Shown here in pieces: positions 8,402-20,033 of a DNA stretch of 64,000 nucleotides. The first letter of the stretch is position 1. Each line of letters begins with the position of its first letter. This DNA is from Balanoglossus misakiensis (taxonomy: Eukaryota; Hemichordata), in the NCBI GenBank assembly GCA_040954595.2, contig CM082576.2, forward strand, positions 19,282,001 through 19,346,000, in the 5' to 3' direction. A program made the translations under genes and the position numbers. Below the pieces are notes generated by a model that saw only the letters and a program-made list of their open reading frames with translations, had not been told where the DNA came from and did not search any database.

Positions 8402-11400
8402 TATTTCCAAGCAAGGCAATTGGTTTACTGCAACAATTACTTTGAAAACACAGTGTAAAACAACAATCATGATATGAATGTTACTTTAATAGATAGTCAT
8501 ACTTATATAAGCATGACTGTCTATGTTGGTCTGTAAGTTGTATTTGAAAGAAAAGTTTCATGTACGAATAGTACAAAGATTGACATTTAGTCCACAAAAC
8601 CTACCATTAACATTAACCAGAGCACACAGTAACCAGGCCAGAGTGGCCAGTATCGTGCCCATTAATTTTGAGTGTTTGATGGGGGTCAACCTTTGCGTGA
8701 ACATTAACCAGAGTACACAGTAACCAGGCCGTAGTGGACAGTGTTCTGCCCATTAATTTTGAGTGTTTGGTGGGGTCAACCTTTGCGTCAACATTAACCA
8801 GAGCACACAGTAACCAGGCCATAGTGGACAGTGTTCTGCCCATTAATTTTGAGTGTTTGGTGGGGTCAACCTTTGCGTCAACATTAACCAGAGCACACAG
8901 TAACCAGGCCATAGTGGACAGTGTGCTGCCCATTAATTTTGAGTGTTTGGTGGGGTCAACCTTTGCGTCAACATTAACCAGAGCACGCAGTAACCAGGCC
9001 GTAGTGAACAGTGTTCTGCCCATTAATTTTGAGTGTTTGGTGGGGTCAACCTTTGCGTCAACAATAACCAGAGCACGCAGTAACCAGGCCGTAGTGGACA
9101 GTGTTCTGCCCATTAATTTTGAGTGTTTGGTGGGGTCAACCTTTGCGTCAACATTAACTAGGCCAGAGTGGCCAGTATCGTGCCCATTAATTTTTAGTGT
9201 TTGGTGGGGTCAACCTTTGCGTCAACATTAACTAGGCCAGAGTGGCCAGTATCGTGCCCATCAATTTTGAGTGTTTGGTGGGGTCAACCTTTGCGTCAAC
9301 ATTAACTAGGCCAGAGTGGCCAGTATCGTGCCCATTAATTTTGAGTGTTTGGTGGGGTCAACCTTTGCGTCAACATTAACTAGGCCAGAGTGGCCAGTAT
9401 CGTGCCCATTAATTTTGAGTGTTTGGTGGGGGTCAACCTTTGCGTCAACATTAACCAGAGCACACAGTAACCAGGCCGTAGTGGACAGTGTTCTGCCCAT
9501 TAATTTTGAGTGTTTGGTGGGGTCAACCTTTGCGTCAACATTAACCAGAGCACACAGTAACCAGGCCATAGTGGACAGTGTGCTGCCCATTAATTTTGAG
9601 TGTTTGGTGGGGTCAACCTTTGCGTCAACATTAACCAGAGCACACAGTAACCAGGCCATAGTGGACAGTGTGCTGCCCATTAATTTTGAGTGTTTGGTGG
9701 GGTCAACCTTTGCGTCAACATTAACCAGAGCACACAGTAACCAGGCCGTAGTGGACAGTGTTCTGCCCATTAATTTTGAGTGTTTGGTGGGGTCAACCTT
9801 TGCGTCAACATTAACCAGAGCACACAGTAACCAGGCCGTAGTGGACAGTGTTCTGCCCATTAATTTTGAGTGTTTGGTGGGGTCAACCTTTGCGTCAACA
9901 TTAACCAGAGCACACAGTAACCAGGCCGTAGTGGACAGTGTTCTGCCCATTAATTTTGAGTGTTTGGTGGGGTCAACCTTTGCGTCAACATTAACCAGAG
10001 CACACAGTAACCAGGCCAGAGTGGCCAGTATCGTGCCCATTAATTTTGAGTGTTTGATGGGGGTCAACCTTTGCGTCAACATTAACCAGAGCACACAGTA
10101 ACCAGGCCGTAGTGGACAGTGTTCTGCCCATTAATTTTGAGTGTTTGGTGGGGTCAACCTTTGCGTCAACATTAACCAGAGCACACAGTAACCAGGCCAT
10201 AGTGGACAGTGTGCTGCCCATTAATTTTGAGTCTTTGGTGGGGTCAACCTTTGCGTCAACATTAACCAGAGCACACAGTAACCAGGCCGTAGTGGACAGT
10301 GTTCTTCCCATTAATTTTGAGTGTTTGGTGGGGTCAACCTTTGCGTCAACATTAACCAGAGCACACAGTAACCAGGCCGTAGTGGACAGTGTTCTGCCCA
10401 TTAATTTTGAGTGTTTGGTGGGGTCAACCTTTGCGTCAACATTAACCAGAGCATACAGTAACCAGGCCGTAGTGGACAGTGTTCTGCCCATTAATTTTGA
10501 GTGTTTGGTGGGGTCAACCTTTGCGTCAACATTAACTAGGCCAGAGTGGCCAGTATCGTGCCCATTAATTTTGAGTGTTTGGTGGGGTCAACCTTTGCGT
10601 CAACATTAACTAGGCCAGAGTGGCCAGTATCGTGCCCATTAATTTTGAGTGTTTGGTGGGGTCAACCTTTGCGTCAACATTAACTAGGCCAGAGTGGCCA
10701 GTATCGTGCCCATTAATTTTGAGTGTTTGGTGGGGTCAACCTTTGCGTCAACATTAACTAGGCCAGAGTGGCCAGTATCGTGCCCATTAATTTTGAGTGT
10801 TTGGTGGGGGTCAACCTTTGCGTCAACATTAACCAGAGCACACAGTAACCAGGCCGTAGTGGACAGTGTTCTGCCCATTAATTTTGAGTGTTTGGTGGGG
10901 TCAACCTTTGCGTCAACATTAACCAGAGCACACAGTAACCAGGCCATAGTGGACAGTGTGCTGCTCATTAATTTTGAGTGTTTGGTGGGGTCAACCTTTG
11001 CGTCAACATTAACCAGAGCACACAGTAACCAGGCCGTAGTGGACAGTGTTCTGGCCATTAATTTTGAGTGTTTGGTGGGGTCAACCTTTGCGTCAACATT
11101 AACCAGAGCACACAGTAACCAGGCCGTAGTGGACAGTGTTCTGGCCATTAATTTTGAGTGTTTGGTGGGGTCAACCTTTGCGTCAACATTAACCAGAGCA
11201 CACAGTAACCAGGCCGTAGTGGACAGTGTTCTGGCCATTAATTTTGAGTGTTTGGTGGGGTCAACCTTTGCGTCAACATTAACCAGAGCACACAGTAACC
11301 AGGCCGTAGTGGACAGTGTTCTGCCCATTAATTTTGAGTGTTTGGTGGGGTCAACCTTTGCGTCAACATTAACCAGAGCACACAGTAACCAGGCCGTAGT

Positions 11401-12414
11401 GGACAGTGTTCTGCCCATTAATTTTGAGTGTTTGGTGGGGTCAACCTTTGCGTCAACATTAACCAGAGCACACAGTAACCAGGCCATAGTGGACAGTGTT
11501 CTGCCCATTAATTTTGAGTGTTTGGTAGGGTCAACCTTTGCGTCAACATTAACCAGAGCACACAGTAACCAGGCCATAGTGGACAGTGTTCTGCCCATTA
11601 ATTTTGAGTGTTTGGTGGGGTCAACCTTTGCGTCAACATTAACCAGAGCACACAGTAACCAGGCCGTAGTGGACAGTGTTCTGCCCATTAATTTTGAGTG
11701 TTTGGTGGGGTCAATCTTTGCGTCAACATTAACCAGAGCACACAGTAACCAGGCCATAGTGGACAGTGTGCTGCCCATTAATTTTGAGTGTTTGGTGGGG
11801 TCAACCTTTGCGTCAACATTAACCAGAGCACAGAGTAACCAGGCCATAGTGGACAGTGTTCTGCCCATTAATTTTGAGTGTTTGGTGGGGTCAACCTTTG
11901 CGTCAACATTAATCAGAGCACACAGTAACCAGGCCGTAGTGGACAGTGTTCTGCCCATTAATTTTGAGTGTTTGGTGGGGTCAACCTTTGCGTCAACATT
12001 AACCAGAGCACACAGTAACCAGGCCATAGTGGACAGTGTTCTGCCCATTAATTTTGAGTGTTTGGTGGGGTCAACCTTTGCGTCAACATTAACCAGAGCA
12101 CACAGTAACCAGGCCGTAGTGGACAGTGTTCTGCCCATTAATTTTGAGTGTTTGGTGGGGTCAACCTTTGCGTCAACATTAACTAGGCCAGAGTGGCCAG
12201 TATCGTGCCCATTAATTTTGAGTGTTTGGTGGGGTCAACCTTTGCGTCAACATTAACTAGGCCAGAGTGGCCAGTATCGTGCCCATTAATTTTGAGTGTT
12301 TGGTGGGGTCAACCTTTGCGTCAACATTAACTAGGCCAGAGTGGCCAGTATCGTGCCCATTAATTTTGAGTGTTTGGAGGGGTCAACCTTTGCGTCAACA
12401 TTAACTAGGCCAGA

Positions 12415-13726
12415 GTGGCCAGTATCGTGCCCATTAATTTTGAGTGTTTGGTGGGGTCAACCTTTGCGTCAACATTAACCAGAGCACACAGTAACCAGGC
12501 CGTAGTGGACAGTGTTCTGGCCATTAATTTTGAGTGTTTGGTGGGGTCAACCTTTGCGTCAACATTAACCAGAGCACACAGTAACCAGGCCGTAGTGGAC
12601 AGTGTGCTGCCCATTAATTTTGAGTGTTTGGTGGGGTCAACCTTTGCGTCAACATTAACCAGAGCACACAGTAACCAGGCCGTAGTGGACAGTGTTCTGC
12701 CCATTAATTTTGAGTGTTTGGTGGGGTCAACCTTTGCGTCAACATTAACCAGAGCACACAGTAACCAGGCCGTAGTGGACAGTGTTCTGCCCATTAATTT
12801 TGAGTGTTTGGTGGGGTCAACCTTTGCGTCAACATTAACTAGGCCAGAGTGGCCAGTATCGTGCCCATTAATTTTGAGTGTTTGGTGGGGTCAACCTTTG
12901 CGTCAACATTAACTAGGCCAGAGTGGCCAGTATCGTGCCCATTAATTTTGAGTGTTTGGTGGGGTCAACCTTTGCGTCAACATTAACTAGGCCAGAGTGG
13001 CCAGTATCGTGCCCATTAATTTTGAGTGTTTGGAGGGGTCAACCTTTGCGTCAACATTAACTAGGCCAGAGTGGCCAGTATCGTGCCCATTAATTTTGAG
13101 TGTTTGGTGGGGTCAACCTTTGCGTCAACATTAACCAGAGCACACAGTAACCAGGCCGTAGTGGACAGTGTTCTGGCCATTAATTTTGAGTGTTTGGTGG
13201 GGTCAACCTTTGCGTCAACATTAACCAGAGCACACAGTAACCAGGCCGTAGTGGACAGTGTGCTGCCCATTAATTTTGAGTGTTTGGTGGGGTCAACCTT
13301 TGCGTCAACATTAACCAGAGCACACAGTAACCAGGCCGTAGTGGACAGTGTTCTGCCCATTAATTTTGAGTGTTTGGTGGGGTCAACCTTTGCGTCAACA
13401 TTAACCAGAGCACACAGTAACCAGGCCGTAGTGGACAGTGTTCTGCCCATTAATTTTGAGTGTTTGGTGGGGTCAACCTTTGCGTCAACATTAACCAGAG
13501 CACACAGTAACCAGGCCGTAGTGGACAGTGTTCTGCCCATTAATTTTGAGTGTTTGGTGGGGTCAACCTTTGCGTCAACATTAACCAGAGCACACAGTAA
13601 CCAGGCCGTAGTGGACAGTGTTCTGCCCATTAATTTTGAGTGTTTGGTGGGGTCAACCTTTGCGTCAACATTTACCAGAGCACACAGTAACCAGGCCGTA
13701 GTGGACAGTGTTCTGCCCATTAATTT
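12415..13726. repeat. 656-bp higher-order repeat, two copies
   Basis: The segment starting at 12,415 repeats at 13,071, exactly 656 bp later. The rare variant TTTGGAGGGGTC occurs at the matching positions (about 12,374 and 13,030). The length equals four 90-bp plus four 74-bp monomers. Confidence 0.85.
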
Positions 13727-15002
13727 TGAGTGTTTGGTGGGGTCAACCTTTGCGTCAACATTAACCAGAGCACACAGTAACCAGGCCGTAGTGGACAGTG
13801 TTCTGCCCATTAATTTTGAGTGTTTGGTGGGGTCAACCTTTGCGTCAACATTAACCAGAGCACACAGTAACCAGGCCATAGTGGACAGTGTGCTGCCCAT
13901 TAATTTTGAGTGTTTGGTGGGGTCAACCTTTGCGTCAACATTAACCAGAGCACACAGTAACCAGGCCATAGTGGACAGTGTTCTGCCCATTAATTTTGAG
14001 TGTTTGGTGGGGTCAACCTTTGCGTCAACATTAACCAGAGCACACAGTAACCAGGCCGTAGTGGACAGTGTTCTGCCCATTAATTTTGAGTGTTTGGTGG
14101 GGTCAACCTTTGCGTCAACATTAACCAGAGCACACAGTAACCAGGCCGTAGTGGACAGTGTTCTGCCCATTAATTTTGAGTGTTTGGTGGGGTCAACCTT
14201 TGCGTCAACATTAACCAGAGCACACAGTAACCAGGCCATAGTGGACAGTGTTCTGCCCATTAATTTTGAGTGTTTGGTGGGGTCAACCTTTGCGTCAACA
14301 TTAACCAGAGCACACAGTAACCAGGCCGTAGTGGACAGTGTTCTGCCCATTAATTTTGAGTGTTTGGTGGGGTCAACCTTTGCGTCAACATTAACCAGAG
14401 CACACAGTAACCAGGCCGTAGTGGACAGTGTGCTGCCCATTAATTTTGAGTGTTTGGTGGGGTCAACCTTTGCGTCAACATTAACCAGAGCACAGAGTAA
14501 CCAGGCCATAGTGGACAGTGTTCTGCCCATTAATTTTGAGTGTTTGGTGGGGTCAACCTTTGCGTCAACATTAATCAGAGCACACAGTAACCAGGCCGTA
14601 GTGGACAGTGTTCTGCCCATTAATTTTGAGTGTTTGGTGGGGTCAACCTTTGCGTCAACATTAACCAGAGCACACAGTAACCAGGCCATAGTGGACAGTG
14701 TTCTGCCCATTAATTTTGAGTGTTTGGTGGGGTCAACCTTTGCGTCAACATTAACCAGAGCACACAGTAACCAGGCCGTAGTGGACAGTGTTCTTCCCAT
14801 TAATTTTGAGTGTTTGGTGGGGTCAACCTTTGCGTCAACATTAACTAGGCCAGAGTGGCCAGTATCGTGCCCATTAATTTTGAGTGTTTGGTGGGGTCAA
14901 CCTTTGCGTCAACATTAACTAGGCCAGAGTGGCCAGTATCGTGCCCATTATTTTTGAGTGTTTGGTGGGGTCAACCTTTGCGTCAACATTAACTAGGCCA
15001 GA

Positions 15003-17756
15003 GTGGCCAGTATCGTGCCCATTAATTTTGAGTGTTTGGTGGGGTCAACCTTTGCGTCAACATTAACTAGGCCAGAGTGGCCAGTATCGTGCCCATTAAT
15101 TTTGAGTGTTTGGTGGGGGTCAACCTTTGCGTCAACATTAACCAGAGCACACAGTAACCAGGCCGTAGTGGACAGTGTTCTGCCCATTAATTTTGAGTGT
15201 TTGGTGGGGTCAACCTTTGCGTCAACATTAACCAGAGCACACAGTAACCAGGCCATAGTGGACAGTGTGCTGCCCATTAATTTTGAGTGTTTGGTGGGGT
15301 CAACCTTTGCGTCCAAATTAACCAGAGCACACAGTAACCAGGCCATAGTGGACAGTGTTCTGCCCATTAATTTTGAGTGTTTGGTGGGGTCAACCTTTGC
15401 GTCAACATTAACCAGAGCACACAGTAACCAGGCCGTAGTGGACAGTGTTCTGCCCATTAATTTTGAGTGTTTGGTGGGGTCAACCTTTGCGTCAACATTA
15501 ACCAGAGCACACAGTAACCAGGCCGTAGTGGACAGTGTTCTGCCCATTAATTTTGAGTGTTTGGTGGGGTCAACCTTTGCGTCAACATTAACCAGAGCAC
15601 ACAGTAACCAGGCCATAGTGGACAGTGTTCTGCCCATTTATTTTGAGTGTTTGGTGGGGTCAACCTTTGCGTCAACATTAACCAGAGCACACAGTAACCA
15701 GGCCGTAGTGGACAGTGTTCTGCCCATTAATTTTGAGTGTTTGGTGGGGTCAACCTTTGCGTCAACATTAACCAGAGCAGACAGTAACCAGGCCGTAGTG
15801 GACAGTGTGCTGCCCATTAATTTTGAGTGTTTGGTGGGGTCAACCTTTGCGTCAACATTAACCAGAGCACAGAGTAACCAGGCCATAGTGGACAGTGTTC
15901 TGCCCATTAATTTTGAGTGTTTGGTGGGGTCAACCTTTGCATCAACATTAATCAGAGCACACAGTAACCAGGCCGTAGTGGACAGTGTTCTGCCCATTAA
16001 TTTTGAGTGTTTGGTGGGGTCAACCTTTGCATCAACATTAACCAGAGCACACAGTAACCAGGCCATAGTGGACAGTGTTCTGCCCATTAATTTTGAGTGT
16101 TTGGTGGGGTCAACCTTTGCGTCAACATTAACCAGAGCACACAGTAACCAGGCCGTAGTGGACAGTGTTCTGCCCATTAATTTTGAGTGTTTGGTGGGGT
16201 CAACCTTTGCGTCAACATTAACTAGGCCAGAGTGGCCAGTATCGTGCCCATTAATTTTGAGTGTTTGGTGGGGTCAACCTTTGCGTCAACATTAACTAGG
16301 CCAGAGTGGCCAGTATCGTGCCCATTAATTTTGAGTGTTTGGTGGGGTCAACCTTTGCGTCAACATTAACTAGGCCAGAGTGGCCAGTATCGTGCCCATT
16401 AATTTTGAGTGTTTGGTGGGGTCAACCTTTGCGTCAACATTAACTAGGCCAGAGTGGCCAGTATCGTGCCCATTAATTTTGAGTGTTTGGTGGGGGTCAA
16501 CCTTTGCGTCAACATTAACCAGAGCACACAGTAACCAGGCCGTAGTGGACAGTGTTCGGCCCATTAATTTTGAGTGTTTGGTGGGGTCAACCTTTGCGTC
16601 AACATTAACCAGAGCACACAGTAACCAGGCCATAGTGGACAGTGTGCTGCCCATTAATTTTGAGTGTTTGGTGGGGTCAACCTTTGCGTCCAAATTAACC
16701 AGAGCACACAGTAACCAGGCCATAGTGGACAGTGTTCTGCCCATTAATTTTGAGTGTTTGGTGGGGTCAACCTTTGCGTCAACATTAACCAGAGCACACA
16801 GTAACCAGGCCGTAGTGGACAGTGTTCTGCCCATTAATTTTGAGTGTTTGGTGGGGTCAACCTTTGCGTCAACATTAACCAGAGCACACAGTAACCAGGC
16901 CGTAGTGGACAGTGTTCTGCCCATTAATTTTGAGTGTTTGGTGGGGTCAACCTTTGCGTCAACATTAACCAGAGCACACAGTAACCAGGCCATAGTGGAC
17001 AGTGTTCTGCCCATTTATTTTGAGTGTTTGGTGGGGTCAACCTTTGCGTCAACATTAACCAGAGCACACAGTAACCAGGCCGTAGTGGACAGTGTTCTGC
17101 CCATTAATTTTGAGTGTTTGGTGGGGTCAACCTTTGCGTCAACATTAACCAGAGCAGACAGTAACCAGGCCATAGTGGACAGTGTGCTGCCCATTAATTT
17201 TGAGTGTTTGGTGGGGTCAACCTTTGCGTCAACATTAACCAGAGCACAGAGTAACCAGGCCATAGTGGACAGTGTTCTGCCCATTAATTTTGAGTGTTTG
17301 GTGGGGTCAACCTTTGCATCAACATTAATCAGAGCACACAGTAACCAGGCCGTAGTGGACAGTGTTCTGCCCATTAATTTTGAGTGTTTGGTGGGGTCAA
17401 CCTTTGCATCAACATTAACCAGAGCACACAGTAACCAGGCCATAGTGGACAGTGTTCTGCCCATTAATTTTGAGTGTTTGGTGGGGTCAACCTTTGCGTC
17501 AACATTAACCAGAGCACACAGTAACCAGGCCGTAGTGGACAGTGTTCTGCCCATTAATTTTGAGTGTTTGGTGGGGTCAACCTTTGCGTCAACATTAACT
17601 AGGCCAGAGTGGCCAGTATCGTGCCCATTAATTTTGAGTGTTTGGTGGGGTCAACCTTTGCGTCAACATTAACTAGGCCAGAGTGGCCAGTATCGTGCCC
17701 ATTAATTTTGAGTGTTTGGTGGGGTCAACCTTTGCGTCAACATTAACTAGGCCAGA
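15003..17756. repeat. 1377-bp higher-order repeat, two near-identical copies
   Basis: Rare variants repeat at a spacing of 1377 bp: GCGTCCAAATTAACC (about 15,311 and 16,688), CCCATTTATTTTG (about 15,633 and 17,010), GAGCAGACAG, and the doublet CACAGAGTAACC plus ACATTAATCAGAGC. The length fits twelve 90-bp, four 74-bp and one extra G. A third copy starts at 17,757 and then diverges after about 400-600 bp. Very few differences separate the first two copies (for example TTCGGCCC for TTCTGCCC near 16,556). Confidence 0.9.
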
Positions 17757-19225
17757 GTGGCCAGTATCGTGCCCATTAATTTTGAGTGTTTGGTGGGGTC
17801 AACCTTTGCGTCAACATTAACTAGGCCAGAGTGGCCAGTATCGTGCCCATTAATTTTGAGTGTTTGGTGGGGGTCAACCTTTGCGTCAACATTAACCAGA
17901 GCACACAGTAACCAGGCCGTAGTGGACAGTGTTCTGCCCATTAATTTTGAGTGTTTGGTGGGGTCAACCTTTGCGTCAACATTAACCAGAGCACACAGTA
18001 ACCAGGCCATAGTGGACAGTGTGCTGCCCATTAATTTTGAGTGTTTGGTGGGGTCAACCTTTGCGTCAACATTAACCAGAGCACACAGTAACCAGGCCAT
18101 AGTGGACAGTGTTCTGCCCATTAATTTTGAGTGTTTGGTGGGGTCAACCTTTGCGTCAACATTAACCAGAGCACACAGTAACCAGGCCGTAGTGGACAGT
18201 GTTCTGCCCATTAATTTTGAGTGTTTGGTGGGGTCAACCTTTGCGTCAACATTAACCAGAGCACACAGTAACCAGGCCGTAGTGGACAGTGTTCTGCCCA
18301 TTAATTTTGAGTGTTTGGTGGGGTCAACCTTTGCGTCAACATTAACCAGAGCACACAGTAACCAGGCCATAGTGGACAGTGTTCTGCCCATTAATTTTGA
18401 GTGTTTGGTGGGGTCAACCTTTGCGTCAACATAGACCAGAGCACACAGTAACCAGGCCGTAGTGGACAGTGTTCTGCCCATTAATTTTGAGTGTTTGGTG
18501 GGGTCAACCTTTGCGTCAACATTAACCAGAGCACACAGTAACCAGGCCATAGTGGACAGTGTGCTGCCCATTAATTTTGAGTGTTTGGTGGGGTCAACCT
18601 TTGCGTCAACATTAACCAGAGCACACAGTAACCAGGCCATAGTGGACAGTGTTCTGCCCATTAATTTTGAGTGTTTGGTGGGGTCAACCTTTGCGTCAAC
18701 ATTAACCAGAGCACACAGTAACCAGGCCATAGTGGACAGTATGCTGCCCATTGATTTTGAGTGTTTGGTGGCGTCAACCTTTGCGTCAACATTAACCAGA
18801 GCACACAATAACCAGGCCGTAGTGGACAGTGTTCTGCCCATTAATTTTGAGTGTTTGGTGGTGTCAACCTTTGCGTCAACATTAACCAGAGCACACAGTA
18901 ACCAGGCCATAGTGGACAGTGTTCTGCCCATTAATTTTGAGTGTTTGGTGGGGTCTACCTTTGCGTCAACATTAACCAGAGCACACAGTAACCAGTCCGT
19001 AGTGGACAGTGTGCTGCCCATTAATTTTGAGTGTTTGGTGGGGTCAACCTTTGCGTCAACATTAACTAGGCCAGAGTGGCCAGTATCGTGCCCATTAATT
19101 TTGAGTGTTTGGTGGGGGTCAACCTTTGCGTCAACATTAACTAGGCCAGAGTGGCCAGTATCGTGCCCATTAATTTTGAGTGTTTGGTGGGGGTCAACCT
19201 TTGCGTCAACATTAACTAGGCCAGA

Positions 19226-20033
19226 GTGGCCAGTATCCTGCCCATTAATTTTGAGTGTTTGGTGGGGTCAACCTTTGCATCAACATTAACCAGAGCACAC
19301 AGTAACCAGGCCATAGTGGACAGTGTTCTGCCCATTAATTTTGAGTGTTTGGTGGGGTCAACCTTTGCGTCAACATTAACCAAAGCACACAGTAACCAGG
19401 CCATAGTGGACAGTGTGCTGCCCATTAATTTTGAGTGTTTGGTGGGGTCAACCTTTGCGTCAACATTAACTAGGCCAGAGTGGCCAGTATCGTGCCCATT
19501 AATTTTGAGTGTTTGGTGGGGGTCAACCTTTGCGTCAACATTAACTAGGCCAGAGTGGCCAGTATCGTGCCCATTAATTTTGAGTGTTTGGTGGGGGTCA
19601 ACCTTTGCGTCAACATTAACTAGGCCAGAGTGGCCAGTATCCTGCCCATTAATTTTGAGTGTTTGGTGGGGTCAACCTTTGCATCAACATTAACCAGAGC
19701 ACACAGTAACCAGGCCATAGTGGACAGTGTTCTGCCCATTAATTTTGAGTGTTTGGTGGGGTCAACCTTTGCGTCAACATTAACCAAAGCACACAGTAAC
19801 CAGGCCATAGTGGACAGTGTGCTGCCCATTAATTTTGAGTGTTTGGTGGGGTCAACCTTTGCGTCAACATTAACCAGAGCACACAGTAACCAGGCCATAG
19901 TGGACAGTGTTCTGCCCATTAATTTTGAGTGTTTGGTGGGGTCAACCTTTGCGTCAACATTAACCAGAGCACACAGTAACCAGTCCATAGTGGACAGTGT
20001 GCTGCCCATTAATTTTGAGTGTTTGGTGGGGTC
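19226..20033. repeat. 404-bp higher-order repeat
   Basis: The block beginning at 19,226 recurs at 19,630 (404 bp). This equals two 90-bp plus one 74-bp and two 75-bp monomers. It uses the short-unit variants with GTATCCTGCCC and an extra G, which are typical of the last third of the array only. Confidence 0.8.

Noticed and set aside
13071-14918. 615-codon open frame (and similar long frames on both strands) as a repeat-protein gene
   Set aside because: It is the 90-bp satellite read in frame. The frame is open on both strands, breaks at 74-bp units, has no ATG in the plus-strand consensus, and shows no splice or promoter context.
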